Part shown: piece by piece, positions 35,938-47,926 of the stretch
Numbering within the stretch: the first letter of the stretch is position 1
How the letters are laid out: every line of letters begins with the position of its first letter
From: Charina bottae
Lineage: Eukaryota; Chordata; Lepidosauria; Squamata; Charinaidae
Direction: 5' to 3'
NCBI GenBank assembly: GCA_023362775.1
Contig: JALMGJ010000006.1
Coordinates: 12,968,501 to 13,032,500, forward strand
DNA: 64,000 nt
Notes under the pieces: model-generated
Told to the model about the DNA's origin: nothing
Databases searched by the model: none
What the model saw: only the letters and a program-made list of their open reading frames with translations
Position numbers and translations under genes: made by a program

Positions 35938-36080
35938 GTGATGCCATCCCTTTTAGCTTGAAATTAAGCAAGGTCAGGACTAATCTTGCTTAGTACTTGG
36001 ATAGGACACTACCAGGGTTAAAAATATCCAATATCAATACCAATACGAGGTCAAAAAATCACCCAGGCCCAGCAGGGTTG
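35938..36080 (+). mobile_element. 5S-rRNA-derived SINE fragment
   Basis: The stretch gaaattaagcaaggtcagga ... cttagtacttggatagga ... accagggtt follows the 5S rRNA order (aagctaagcagggtcgg, ttagtacttggatggg, agaccgcctggg), including the internal promoter region. It is diverged from a real 5S gene and fades into unrelated sequence on the right, so a 5S-derived SINE is the better call. Confidence 0.7.
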
Positions 36081-36884
36081 GGACCATGCAGACTTCAGGG
36101 GAATACCATTCTAAAGGGCAGAGGTGGCTACAGAGGAGGTCTTATCCAAGTCCCACAAGATGACATTGTTGTATCAATGAGACTGACTGAACAGACATTC
36201 CCCACACATCCACAATTTTTTAAGCAGAAGAAGTAGCTCAGACTTTCTAACAGAACTCTCAGCACTTTCAGCAAGTTGTAATTCCTAGCGTTCTTTGGGG
36301 AAAGCCATAATGGTTACTTTCATGAAGACAAAAAGTGTAAATTTGCAGTATCAATCAATGAGGAATTCTCTATTGCACACAAAACATTCAGAATTGCAGT
36401 GAACTGTTTCAATGAAGTAGGCTCCTTTGGGCTCAGTTAAGCCTTGGATCATCCAAATCCAATTATTGCTACCTACTGTATTTGAGGATACTCAGATTAA
36501 CTCTGAAACAACACAGAATGATTTGAGGGTTTAAAAATCCCAAGTCATGACACCAGAGTAATCCAGATATGACCCCTTATAAACTCCTTTATTGGCTTCT
36601 AGTAAATCTCCCTCAGAGTTAAATAGTTGAAGAAAGGTTTCCATTCCTCTACATCATGTTTTCCAGCTTCCTCATAAGCAGTTTGCTATTTTATGCCAAA
36701 AAACTCATCTATCAGCAAAAATAGGAGAGATGGGGAAACTTAAGCATCAGAAGGGCCCATCAGACGCTAGAAGCACATGCTACAATTCTGGGTCTTCCTA
36801 AATAGGACAGAGTGGATTATACAGTTTAAACCATGATGACCAAGCCTGCTCAAGAAGGGAGATCCGTGAGATGGATATAAATGC

Positions 36885-36946
36885 TCCAGAATTCTGCGAG
36901 TTGAAGTCCACACATCTTAAAGTTGCCGAGGTTGAGAAACACTGGC
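36885..36946. repeat. Half of a palindromic hAT MITE
   Basis: gagttgaagtccacacatct followed by taaagttgccgaggttgaga aacactg matches one arm of the element at 13594-13728. Confidence 0.6.
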
Positions 36947-36997
36947 ATACAGACTGAAGAGGAAGTCATGGTGGCTAAGAATTGCATGCTGGCTGGG

Positions 36998-37052
36998 GAA
37001 TTTTGAGAGCTGAAATCCATACATCTTAATGTTGCTGAGGCTGAGAAACACT
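36998..37052. repeat. Half of a palindromic hAT MITE, second copy
   Basis: gagctgaaatccatacatct followed by taatgttgctgaggctgaga aacactg; same family and orientation as 36885-36946, more diverged. Confidence 0.55.
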
Positions 37053-37549
37053 GCTCTAGACTATTCTGAAGAAACTACAGCACAAGGGCAAAATTAGTAT
37101 CCATGAAGTACTGCAGCAGTACATCAGATCAATCGGGGAAAGAGGAAAAGCAACAGTGGATGAGCTAAAATTAGGTGTATGGGACAGAGGTACTTGATCT
37201 ATTTTATATGAAGATTGTGAGCCTCCCCAAAATTTAATACTGCTTCTGACATTCCATTTAAACAACAATAATAACACAGTTTGTGATGTAGGGCAGGGGA
37301 CATGGAAGACACAGAGATGGAGTTTGTTCTGACCCAGATTGCGCAAGGTTAGAACTAACTGACCATATATTTCCCATGGAACTAATTAAGCATACTGATC
37401 AAATCAGCACTTTTATTTTTATATCAACAGAAGGGCAGAATGTCCATTACTTGTTCCAATGCCTTTTTCCTCTTCTTTTTTTAAAGACAAGATAATATTT
37501 TTGGAAGCACAGCTTAACCCCACTGCTTAGAGATATTTAAAAGACTTAC

Positions 37550-37622
37550 CCCGATAGTAGAAGAGACAGAGATCAGAAAGAACAAACCATCGCTTCTTCC
37601 AGAGCTTCATGCCAGTACTATC
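37550..37622 (-). CDS. PLEKHA5: PLEKHA5 exon: PH domain strands 2-3
   Basis: A 73-nt exon, acceptor cctacag, donor gtaagt, with 24 whole codons and one trailing base. It encodes DSTGMKLWKKRWFVLSDLCL followed by FYYR. KKRWFVLSDLCLFYYR is the classic second and third strand of a PH domain; the paired lysines and arginine line the inositol-phosphate site. The last base G joins AT in the next exon to give D. A Penelope-type insertion lies only about 100 bp upstream in the intron (37726-38058). Confidence 0.96.
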
Positions 37623-37725
37623 CTGTAGGTAATGAAATACAGAATCATAGGCACTGGAAATGCAAGAGCTTTAGCACATTAGCAAAATCAGATATTTTTT
37701 TTGTAACTATGGAGTATCATAGGTT

Positions 37726-38058
37726 TGTGGCTTGAATCATGTCAACTGGATTTCTATTTTCTCAGTAGAAACGTTTCACTTCTTATCCAAGGAGCTTCTT
37801 CAGTCTGAGTAAAGTTAGTAAGGGAATCCTTAAATACGTTTCTAGGGTGGCTGTGTGACCTGTGTGTCACACAGCCACCCTGTGTGCCACACAGCCACCC
37901 TAGAAACGTATTTAAGGATTCCCTTACTAACTTTACTCAGACTGAAGAAGCTCCTTGGATAAGGAGTGAAACGTTTCTATTGAGAAAATAGAAATCCAGT
38001 TGACATGATTCAAGCCACAGACTGTTCCACCTGGATGACTGAGAACCTTCATCGACAT
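37726..38058. mobile_element. Penelope-like composite 4 (shortest, 333 bp)
   Basis: Only the 3' non-coding parts remain, joined head to head near 37862-37885 with some extra copies of ccacacagccacc at the junction. Perfect 13-bp target duplication agtatcataggtt at 37713-37725 and 38059-38071. It lies about 100 bp from the acceptor of the exon at 37622. Confidence 0.88.
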
Positions 38059-38375
38059 AGTATCATAGGTTATTTACATATTGGTGTGATTAAAGCATTA
38101 AATGTTTATCATCACGAATAAAATCCCCCAGTGTCTGACATCTGTGTCCTGGATCAGAAGCTGTATGAATAACGGTTGCCAAGGCAACCAATGATAGAAG
38201 CCCATTAACTTTATATCCTCTAAATGTCCCCAATTCACCTGACTGACTAGTGTGCGACAATGCTGGACTAAACATGCCTTTTGCCTGACTCACAAAGCTC
38301 TTCCTCTCAACGCACAATATTTTAAAATGTTGTTGAGAAATTGTCAAGTTGAGAAATGACACACTAAATGTGTGA

Positions 38376-38388
38376 CCCCCCCCCCCCC
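38376..38388. repeat. Poly-C run (13 bp)
   Basis: Thirteen consecutive C in the intron between 44293 and 37622. Confidence 0.95.
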
Positions 38389-38944
38389 AACCAATATGTA
38401 TCTTTTCTTCATGTCCCAGTAATCACTGCCTATCCTCTGGATGTCTGGAATTACAGGTGAAGGGTGTCATTTTCATCCTGTCATCATCGCCACCCCTTTA
38501 TCTCAGTGAGCTGTAAATTGAGTAACTAGAAAACCCATGCTCAGATTGAGAATCCCTCTGATGGCTGAAGAATGGAAATGAATAGTCCAAAACCAGACAA
38601 GATTGTTATCAAAACACAGGGCAGGTGCCCTCAACATCAGGGGATGTGAAATGGGCAGCAAACACTTTATACATCAGGGACACAGGCTTTAAACCTGGGG
38701 GCCAACATATAAACATAGCTAGTGTAGATTCTGAAGGAGCTGATCTTTGTCTTTCTAAGAACACCTTTCATCTGCAGCAAGAGCAATTGATCTGAGCCTC
38801 ATCCTTGAATCTTCCACTGTTGAGCTTAAGAGCATGGGTCTGAGTACCAAGAGTGAAACTAGGACAATGCTAAAAGCTTTAGTGCTTTTGAGAAACACAC
38901 ACTCCAGTGGCAGAGGAAGAATGCTAGATCAAAAGGCTTCTAAT

Positions 38945-39025
38945 TAAATTTATTTATTTATTTTATTTATAAACATATTTATATCTCGCCCATCTCCCCC
39001 GCAAGGAGGGACCCTGGGCGGTTGC
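38945..39025 (-). repeat. LINE/SINE 3' tail, reversed
   Basis: A tttatttattttattt run followed by tatctcgcccatctcccccg and ggaccctgggcgg, the reverse of the tails at 512 and 26140. Confidence 0.6.
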
Positions 39026-39292
39026 ATTCCTGCAATATCTTCAGGCCTTGGAGAAGGATAATTCTTGAATCCATAAGGAGAGGAGAGCCCAGATTGATGC
39101 AATGTGGGCTCTGCCTGTCAATATTCACATATTCTATAGGACCTCAGATAGCTGGTCTAGGTTCCAGCTGTACTAGAGTTAGCCACCATCTTAGATTACT
39201 AGGCTAGATTGATTTGTAGTTTAAGGCAACTACACACACACACAGAGGATATTCAATATGGGGTTATGGTTACTGGGGTTGAGGCTATAAGG

Positions 39293-39598
39293 CAGGGCTT
39301 CTCAACCAGGGTTCCGTGGCACCCTAGGGTTCTGTGAGAGGTCACTAGGGGTTCCCTGGGAGATCATGATGTATTTAAAAAAATTATTTCAAATCCGTGC
39401 AACTTCACATTAAAGAGGTAAGTTTCATTCTTTATTTTTAGTTAAGAACACTGTTAATGCAGACCTACACATGTAACAAATATAATAATTTTGTAACTTC
39501 TGCCCTATATTTAAACCTGAATGTGCAGGGGTTCCCCGAGGCGAGGCCTGAAAAATATTTCAAGGGTTCCTCCAGGGACAAAAAGTTGAGAAAGGCTG
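39293..39598. mobile_element. hAT-type MITE, family C copy 1
   Basis: 306 bp with termini cagggcttctcaacc / agttgagaaaggctg and a perfect duplication ctataagg at 39285-39292 and 39599-39606. Internal landmarks are ggttccgtggcaccctaggg and caggggttccccgaggc. No coding capacity. Confidence 0.88.
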
Positions 39599-40439
39599 CT
39601 ATAAGGAGTTATATCAAAATTATTATTCCGCCATGAAGTTTAATGAGAGAACTTAGGACATTCATTATTTCTCTCAAATAATCTAATTTCAACTAATGGA
39701 AAGGAAAACTGCATGTAAAACCTGAGCTCCTAAGAGTAGAGACAAGTTAGAAATAAATAAATGCATATAAAAGTGAGAAGGGAGGGGAAAGAAACATTTA
39801 AACAAATAGAAGAATCTCCTCACTTGTTATTAATCATATTGTAATTTTATTTTATCTTCAAAAATAAAAAGTTTCTATTTCTGAAGGTTTTTTTTAAATT
39901 TGCTCTTCTATCAATAACCAGTTTGCACTTTCCTGGAGTAAATGGCTATATTACCACAGAACTGTGCATGCCCTCAGATAATAACATTTAATAAATATGT
40001 TAATCTGTTGAAAGAAGAAAGGGTATGAAGAGAATTTAAAGTATCCTGCTAGTGAATGGTCTTAGGATGATACCCAGGAATAGCAGAATAATGAATGCCA
40101 GGTCTCTGGATATTCTTAAACATTAAAAGACCAGCTGATAATGATTTTGTTTTGTTTTTATCTGTTTACTGCCCAGAGTGCTTTTGGTAGATGGGAAGCC
40201 ATATAAAAATGTTAAGCAAATAAACAAATTTGGTTAAGATCAGTATGAAGGCTCTCTTCATACTCAGGGTGATTTAGAAACAGAATGATTTAGAAATCAC
40301 TCAGATGATTCATTGCTGGTTTCATGTTCTGGTTTTCCAATGCATACCCCATGCAGAAAAGTAAACATTTAAATGTTCTACTTTTTTGAAGAAACTATCC
40401 TATATTCTTGTTACTTAGGTCATTAATGTTATTGAACAA

Positions 40440-40515
40440 GTTTTATTTATTTTATTTTATTTTATTTATATCCTAATCCTGCCATTATTTTGTACAACTC
40501 AAGGTAGCATACACA
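40440..40515 (-). repeat. SINE/LINE tail, reversed
   Basis: An (attt)n run followed by ttgtacaactcaaggtagca, the reversed end of the tRNA-derived SINE type seen at 12325. Head missing. Confidence 0.5.
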
Positions 40516-40621
40516 GGTTCTCAAAGAGTCTCTATTTTGTCTGTTTTAGCTTACACAAATGCCAAATGAATACCTCAAGGCATTTTACTGAATGATACAT
40601 GAAAATAACAACTTTCTAGAG

Positions 40622-40881
40622 CAGAGCTTTCCAAACTTTTCATGTTGGTGACACACTTTTTAGACATGCATCATTTCACGACACACTCTTACAGCAGAGC
40701 ACAAGGCAGGCACTAGGACCTGCGCGGAATCACAGCAGGTTTGGAGGCAGCCAGGCACAAGGCAGGCACTAGGACCTGCGTGGAATCCTGGCAAGAGCTC
40801 GGAGGCAGCAGCAGCCGTGACACACCCAGACACTGTAGCCGACACACTATCGTGTCCCGACACACAGTTTGGAAAGCTCTG
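40622..40881. mobile_element. hAT-type MITE, family A copy 4
   Basis: 260 bp with perfect duplication ttctagag at 40614-40621 and 40882-40889. One 31-bp unit, two units of about 56 bp. Nearly the same length as copy 3. Confidence 0.9.
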
Positions 40882-41225
40882 TTCTAGAGATATGCCATAG
40901 TAGAAATCCACAATCCTTTTGGCCAGGGGGCAGATTTGGAATTTTGAGACTACTGTATGGTTGTGGGCTCTATGACTGCCAGTGGGAGGGTGTACCAATT
41001 CAGAAAATGGCTACTGTGGTGTGATGGCAATTCACAAAACAAAAAAGTCAGATTGGGCATAGAGCTTTGAGGACATCAAGGATGTGGGTACATTATTGCC
41101 CATGGGCACTGTGTTGAGGATCACAGCAATATAGCTTGGAAAGACTGTCATTCATTAAAAAAGTATATTATCCAACATTAATATTCGTTGGTATTTATTT
41201 ACTATATTTTATACCATCTTCATTT

Positions 41226-41475
41226 GTGTGTGTGTGTGTGTGCACGCGTGCCTTTAAGTCAATGTTGATTCCTGGCGACTGCCTGAACTAGTCCCTACAG
41301 TTTTCTTGGCAAGGTTTTTCGGAAGTGGTTTGCCATTGCCTCCTTCCTAGGGCTGAGAGTGTGTGACTGGCCAAAGGTCACCCAGCTGGCTTTGTGCCTA
41401 AGGCAAGACTAGAACTCACGGTCTCCTGGTTTCTAGCCTGATGCCTTAATCACTACACCAAACTGGCTCTCTTCA
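41226..41475 (-). mobile_element. tRNA-derived SINE, long form
   Basis: Begins at a (gt)n run and contains ttcctggcgactgcctgaac, aagtggtttgccattgcctc and a reversed tRNA-like end (gccttaatcactacaccaaa). Shares its head with the SINEs at 12325 and 23609 but has a different body. Confidence 0.65.
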
Positions 41476-41479
41476 TACT

Positions 41480-42180
41480 TACTCAGGGTGATTTAGAAAC
41501 AATATAAAATCCATAAAATCATAAGAAACAATCTTATCCCTAAAGAAAAAGCCTGACATCAAGAACAACTTCTTACTCTCTTTGGGCTGAACTGCAGCCA
41601 GTTCTATCTGAAGTAGATGATCCTGCAGATACTTAGGCATTAAGCCATAAAGGGCTTCACAGATGAAAACCAGCATTTTGAACTATACTCAGAAGCCTAC
41701 TGGAACCCAATGTAGTGCTTGCAAAATTGGTGTTACATGGCACTGGCAGTTCTTACCTGCCAGTAGGATGGCTGCTGCATTTTACACCAACTGCTGCTTC
41801 CATGTAATCTTCAAAGGTAGCCCCATGTAAAGCGCATTGTAGTAATTAACTTTTAGGGGTAAGCATGGTACAGATAGCCATTATCAGGGCATCATGCTCT
41901 GGGAAGAGCTGCAGCTGGCACACCAGTTAAAATTGGGCATAGATCTCCCTTGTCATAGCCTTTACCTACCTATCCAGCAATAGCCATGAGTCTAGAAGAA
42001 CCCCTAAGCCATGGACCTGCTCCTTCTGGGAAGTGCCTTTCCTTCAAAGTTATCACTGGAGAAATAAAAGTACCAGATGATTTCTGAACAACCAGCCCCT
42101 CTGTCTTGCAGAGATTCAGTCTCGTTCTGTTTCTTCCAACCCAGGCCCTAACAGGCTTCAGATACCAGGTCAGAATTTCC
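41480..42180 (-). repeat. Old LINE-related repeat
   Basis: The minus-strand frame 41676-41479 starts MLVFICEALYGLMPKYLQDH, close to the KALHGLAPAYL block of L2-type LINEs. The rest (cagtaggatggctgctgcat and following) looks like dispersed repeat but is too diverged to class. Confidence 0.4.
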
Positions 42181-43455
42181 AGTTTTCCCTGCCTTGAGGA
42201 GTACAGTAAATTTAAAACTAGTAATATAATTCAGATAATACATTAACATTGGTCCACTTCTGAACAGGGATGCCTGGTTTTAGAGGTGACTTTCCAAATC
42301 AAAAAACAGTTCGTGCTTATACTGATCTCTAAAAGGTGAACCGAGAACATGGAACGATCTTCTGTGAATGCAGAAGCTTGGTACGTAACATATAATCTAC
42401 AAACACTGCATTTGTTAGAGGAATTTTGCACATGCAAGAAACGTCTGACATACAAGTTCAAACAAGCCATGCCCTCCACATGCATATCTGATGTTTCAAG
42501 GTGCCCTGCTTAATGTCTGAAGCTGCTCTCAAGAAGGCAGCAATGAGAAGAAACCTACTTAGGTTTGACCAGGTAAATTATTTTAAATGGCAAGGGCATC
42601 CTGTTTTCTGACAGTGATCTTTCTTCCTTTAAAGTATTGCTCTGCACCAAAGTTCAAGTTGGTGGATCAAACAAATATAAAGAAGTTATTGAATTAGAGT
42701 CTGTAACAATAGGAATAACACCTATTTGTCATTGTTGCTTTAATAGCTCCTGGAAAACTACACACTATGGGGTGTCTTTTGCAGAGCCAGAAAAATTATG
42801 CTTCTATTTTTAAAAAAGCAGACATTCCCTATTTTATCAGTATGCATTTTTTTATTTATTCCAGATACCATGAAGATACAACAACAACAACAAAATCACA
42901 TGCTGCTGAATTTCAAACAGGCATCTCACTTCTATTTTAGAACTATTGTTTTTGATAAACTCCACCATCAAGGGCTGTATGGGAGTTTTTCCCAAGAGAT
43001 TAGCATCATGTTGACAGAGATGATGTGTGACACCTCTATAAGACAAAGTTTCATTGGCCTTCTGTGGCCTTATCAGCTGATGAAATCCTGCTAAGTATAT
43101 ATCAGCTAAAGCCCTAGTAACAGTTCCAGTTTAGCAGGATAGCTCTTGGTGGGTAGGCTTCCTTTCAGCAAACAGGTGGGGAAGGGACAAGAGAGAATGA
43201 TGGGTCACATACTCCCTTATGGCTGGCTAGGGGACCAATTTATTCCACAGAGGAACAAAATACCAAGTATCAGGTTTTAACAGTTGCAGCTGCCAGCTGA
43301 CTATTTTTTAAATAAAACTTTGAGCATTGAGCAAAACTCTGTCACAAGTAAAATAAATGATTAAGATACAGTACTCTTGGCCCAAATACAGATTTTATTA
43401 GTAAAATCTGAAGTATAAATATGCTAAATATCTGAATCACACAAGTCAAATTAAT
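42181..43455. other. Intron, no recognisable feature
   Basis: Intron sequence between 44293 and 37622. Frames here have no family resemblance. Confidence 0.5.
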
Positions 43456-43463
43456 GGTTACAT

Positions 43464-43733
43464 CAGAGCTTTCCAAACTGTGTGTTGCGACACAAAAGTG
43501 TGTCGCCACACACAGTCTGGTGTGTCACCACACAACCCGGAAGCGCTGATCATCATCAGCGCTTCCGGGTTTTCCCGCAGCGACACACCAACGGCGGCGT
43601 GCAAAAAACGAAAGCGGCAGCAGCGCTTCCGGGTTTTTGCGCGCTGCCGCAATGGTGGCACTTCTGGGTTTTCCCGCGGCGACACACCAACGGCGGTTGG
43701 TGTGTCGCTGCGGGAAAACTTTGGAAAGCCCTG
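43464..43733. mobile_element. hAT-type MITE, family B copy 1
   Basis: 270 bp, GC-rich, termini cagagctttccaaact / ctttggaaagccctg, perfect duplication ggttacat at 43456-43463 and 43734-43741. The interior repeats gcgcttccgggttttcccgc and cgacacaccaacggcgg. The frames read across it on both strands are by-products of the low-complexity interior. Confidence 0.88.
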
Positions 43734-44292
43734 GGTTACATAGACATATGGTACTGATAAATTACCACTTTAGCTCAAACTTCAATATTCACTTTAGGAT
43801 ATGAATTATTTCTTTTCTCCAAGCATACAAAGTAAAAGGCAAAAAATGCAGGTTCTACATTTTTATATGTTAGAACTGCAAAGATGAATTAAACCAAAGA
43901 TGACTTATATTGTATTTGTTTTTGAGAAACACAGTATTTATAATAAAACAATGCACAATACAAACAGAATCTCTAACAGATGTGCTCTACTTGGGGAAAT
44001 AAATCAAATCCAAATAATTGAGCAAACTTTTATCTAACACACTGGCATTTTGCAGGAGTTATAAAATGTTTCACAAGCTAGTATAATTTTCCAATTTCCT
44101 GCAGGAAAAAACAGAAAGCAAAAACACTGATTTGCAAGTTTCTGGGTTCTCCTGTGGATACCATTAGCAGATTACCTTTGTCATACAATATAGGGTAAAG
44201 CTGCAATGTCTGCACGTTTCTTATCTCATAACTGCAACACTACATTTTTTATGAAGTTATATAGCATTCCCACCCACCCCAATAGACAATAC

Positions 44293-44397
44293 CTGTTTAT
44301 ACAGCCAGCCTCGCCTAACGACAGGTGCATTAGGATTTCTTTTTATTGAATTTGACCTCTTTCCAAAATTATGGACTTTTTTTGAGGAACGTGATGT
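44293..44397 (-). CDS. PLEKHA5: PLEKHA5 exon: basic linker and start of PH domain
   Basis: A 105-nt exon in phase 0 at both ends (35 codons). The acceptor is atttttag and the donor gtattg. It opens TSRSSKKVHNFGKRSNSIKR, a very basic stretch, and ends with APVVRRGWLYKQ. RRGWLYKQ is the first beta strand of the PH domain and carries the basic residues that start the phosphoinositide-binding pocket (KxnKxR region, continued in the next exon). The sequence agrees residue for residue with what I recall of vertebrate PLEKHA5. An antisense reading frame overlaps this exon and is a shadow. Confidence 0.95.
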
Positions 44398-46698
44398 CTA
44401 AAAATAAAAGAAAAAGAAATTATCAATATTTATTACATGTAGAAGGTGTCAAACTATCCTCAGAGAAAAAGGCAGATTTGGATCATATGCTCGCCTTAGG
44501 ATTTATTACGAAGCTACATTATTTTCTTTCAGGTAAACCACTAATTTCCTTGGAGGTTTTGCTGACTTATGCTTTCTTGAAGCTTTCAGCAAGGGGAGAA
44601 AGTCTGCTCCCTGGATCCAAATATTTGAAACTGCAGCTTAATAGGACATTACATAAGCATAGCAAGGATTTTAACAAGGCTATAAATTAAACTTTTAGCA
44701 AGAATATTAGAAACAGGGCAGGAAAAAAAATCAATAAAATCAAAACAAATTTTAGCCTGGAAGGCAAATCACAACCAAAATGTGCTAATATTGCTAGCTT
44801 ATTTATATCTCACTTTGCCAAGATTCTTTCACACACAAAGTACTTTAAGTTAATTAAGTGATTGCTTTTTCTTTTTTCCTTGGAATTTTCTTGGTAAATA
44901 CAACAATTCTGTGTTTCCAATACAAGATGGTAGTGCTCAAATCACCCTCTATCAAGGGCTTTTATCAATTTTTTGCCAAATCACAGTGTAATTGTAAGAT
45001 GGGGAAGACCATCTTATAAAACCACTTCTGCTATTCCAAGTGCAAAAGATATCAAAGTGACTGGATTAAGAAAGATTGTGTCCATACTTAGTTCTTATCA
45101 GCCACTTCTACGTTTTTTGAGATTAAAAAGCAGACTGGTAAGCAGTAATACGATTCCACAACAATATGAAAAGAGCAGCATGGAATATCATACATCATGT
45201 ACTTTCAGTTAAAAAAATGGTACAATATGTCTGATTTTTAATTTAATATTTGTTGTTAAAGCACAAATTGGAATGGAAGGCATGGCACCATGGACATACA
45301 GATATTTGATCAAGAAATGCAGTTCAAATATCGCTAGACTTTTTATTTTAAGGTTGAATGTTCTGCAAAACAGAAAAAGGGGAAAGAATCAGTCTGTTTT
45401 AAGCTGTCCCAATGTGTCATAGGAAGCTAAAGTTAGAGACTTGTAAATGACAATAACATCCAAACTAATTTCACATGAAATCAATACCACTGATCAAAGC
45501 TTGCTCTGGCGCCCAATTTCTGGATTCATCCCTCTCAGAATGAAAAGTTAAAGTTTAATTGCTTCAAATATATCCAAGATTTCCCATTGGCTTTTTATTC
45601 TTCATTATCAGAATAATGTCAGCCTAACATGTGCCACTATTTATTTTTCTTGGATATTATTCAGGATATGGCAGAGAAGGAAGCATTTTAATATGGTAGA
45701 AGAAGTTGAAAAAAGAACTTACACAGAAACTATTCTCAGATAAATATTTTTACCTGAAAAAGTCCCAAGTTCTGAACAGGTAAGGAAAATTGGATAAAAT
45801 CAAGAGAATTAATCATATAGCTTGATCAATCACACATAGAGTTGTTAATTGTTTAATCCCCGTACAAAATAACCTTATCTTGTTATATTTTGCCTTCTTA
45901 TTACACTGAACAACCATATTGCATTCTGAATCATAAAGCTCCATTACTTTTTATAACTAATGTGGATATTTCTGTGACATATGGTCCATGACAGAATCGG
46001 TAGGCAAACAATTTCTTGCAGCAGGTCTTAAAGTTAAAATGATGTGACCAGACAGGCCTGCTCATTAAAGAGGAAAGGGTAAAAGAGCCGTGGTGACACC
46101 CTTCTGTCTTTCTCATCAGACAGATACTGCAGAGGCAACTAAAGATGGAACAACAAATAAGAAATAATTGTGACAACTAAACAGCTGTTAGTGGACTCTG
46201 AATAGCAGGCACTCACTTTCGTACAAGGAACAAGTGAATCTTTATAATTAAGTCATATATTTTATCAACAATTGTGAACGTACGTTACAGTTAATGAAAC
46301 AACATACTGTAACTTCTCTGTTCTCTTCCATCTAATAAGCTAGCAGTGCCATTCAAGGTACTCCCGTTGTCTTCTAACCACTATCTTACAGTAGTCAAAG
46401 CTAATGGACATCTTGCATTCATTGTATTTAGTTATGTTTTAAACTAATATAGAACTTTAAATTTTATTGCTTTAAATATACTTACTTTAACATAGTTCAA
46501 AAGTAAAAAAAATATTTTATTTATGTATTAAACGTAATGCCTGCAAAACGTGAAGTTCACAGAAAATGGCTTTTCTGCAACATGACCCCAGCTGAATCTG
46601 CTAACAATTATGTGGTTAGAGATGAAAAAATTTCCAGGCTTTAAAACCTAATTGGAAGTTATATGAAACCAGTAGAAATAATAAAAAAAAATACCTAC
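44398..46698. other. Intron, no recognisable feature
   Basis: The part of the 10.4-kb intron directly upstream of the exon at 44397. No repeats or exons recognised. Confidence 0.5.
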
Positions 46699-46796
46699 AG
46701 CTTGCCAGCAATTTAAGCAAGGCACCTTCACATTGAGAGCCAGTTTCGAAACTGGCTCTCAATGTAAAGGTGCCTTGCGTAAATTGCTGGCAAGCT
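46699..46796. repeat. 98-bp palindrome
   Basis: Two 49-bp arms (46699-46747 and 46748-46796) that differ at only two positions and meet without a spacer at agtttcgaaact. The outer words are agcttgccagcaattt and aaattgctggcaagct. It is probably a palindromic MITE; I could not identify a target duplication. Confidence 0.85.
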
Positions 46797-46870
46797 CTGG
46801 GCATTTAAAAAACAAACCATTACATTATTCACTATATCTTTCCACTGGTTTCTTGTGTTTTATCCTTTGG

Positions 46871-47162
46871 TACCATATATATACTTGTGGATAAGCCAAG
46901 AATGTTAGGTGCCGAAATGCACCCAAAAAATTGGATTCGCCTTATACACAAGTATATATAGTAATACTTTTTAAAAGTACCTGTATTTACATACTTGTAT
47001 ATAAGCCCATCCGCAAATAAGCAGACCCTTGAATTTTTAACCCAAATGCCATGAAAAATGTGGGTTGCATATCCAAGGGTGGCACATTTTTCATGGTATT
47101 TGGGTTAAAAATTCCAGGGTTGTCTTATTCGCAGATGGGCTTATACATGAGTATATACGGTA
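46871..47162. mobile_element. MITE with tatatacttg..ataagcc termini
   Basis: Termini taccatatatatacttgtgg ataagcc and gggcttatacatgagtatat acggta are imperfect inverted repeats. An inner pair (ttaacccaaatgccatgaaa / ttttcatggtatttgggtta) makes the centre a hairpin near 47035-47110. Superfamily not certain. Confidence 0.7.
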
Positions 47163-47297
47163 TATTAGGAATATGTCGATATTTGCAGGTGGAAAAGTGA
47201 AAATACAGCTTGGGGTTAATTCCAGGACAAGATTTCTATTGTGGTGTAGAAGACAAAGGCAGCAAATTTCATAAAACTCATAAGACTTTCTTGTACA

Positions 47298-47405
47298 GGA
47301 GAGGTGGGAAACCTGTGGTCCTCCACATGTTGTCAAACTGGAATTGGCTGCAGCTGCAACCAATTTGGTTGAGGCCAAAGGATATTGGGAATCCTAAAGC
47401 AAATG
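47298..47405. repeat. hAT-like fragment
   Basis: gaggtgggaaacctgtggtc followed by ctccacatgttgtcaaactg resembles the left end of a common hAT MITE (caggggtgggcaacctgtgg type). The right end was not found. Confidence 0.45.
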
Positions 47406-47582
47406 GTTCCAAAGCCCATAAACTCTATCCATTATATTTGCAGGCAAATACCTGATTGAATAATTGGGTAATATATTCACCCCATAATGCTATGCATATC
47501 TGAAGGACAAAACATTGTACAAAGAGAAGAAAAAAGAGTAGAAAAACAGCCTTTTAAAAAGAGGACCCAAAAAGAATAACTC

Positions 47583-47926
47583 TGTCAGGGTTCTACCCTG
47601 GAGTAAATTTGGCTGGATGAATATGGGGACTTAATAGCACACAGCTGAGCTGTGGATGACTCATGGTAATTGGACCACGCCTGTAGGGTGTGGCAGCAGA
47701 GAAACTCCCTTTTCACTGCATATAAGCAGAAGTAATTTGTACTGTGGTGTTGGGCTGATGGTTGGAGTTATATCTGGTTGGAGTTGTGAGTAGAGTGGTT
47801 ACTAGTGTTACTTATGTGTATATAGTGTACAGTAAAGTGTGTACAGTTTTGGTACAAACTGTGGACTGTCTTACTTTGCTATACTCATGAGGTGTGCAAC
47901 TGCACAATATATGCTGCACCCTGACA
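47583..47926 (+). mobile_element. Probable solo LTR
   Basis: 344 bp, from tgtcaggg to ccctgaca, which are exact inverted 8-mers. Flanked by aactc (47578-47582) and aactg (47927-47931). A TATA-like word (tgcatataagcag) lies near 47718. No internal retroviral genes are present. The strand is inferred from the TATA-like box. Confidence 0.65.

Noticed and set aside
35938..36080. Functional 5S rRNA gene
   Set aside because: Too diverged, and the last part does not follow 5S rRNA.
43480..43757. Overlapping frames of 75-91 residues on both strands
   Set aside because: They lie inside MITE family B copy 1; low-complexity interior, no family resemblance.
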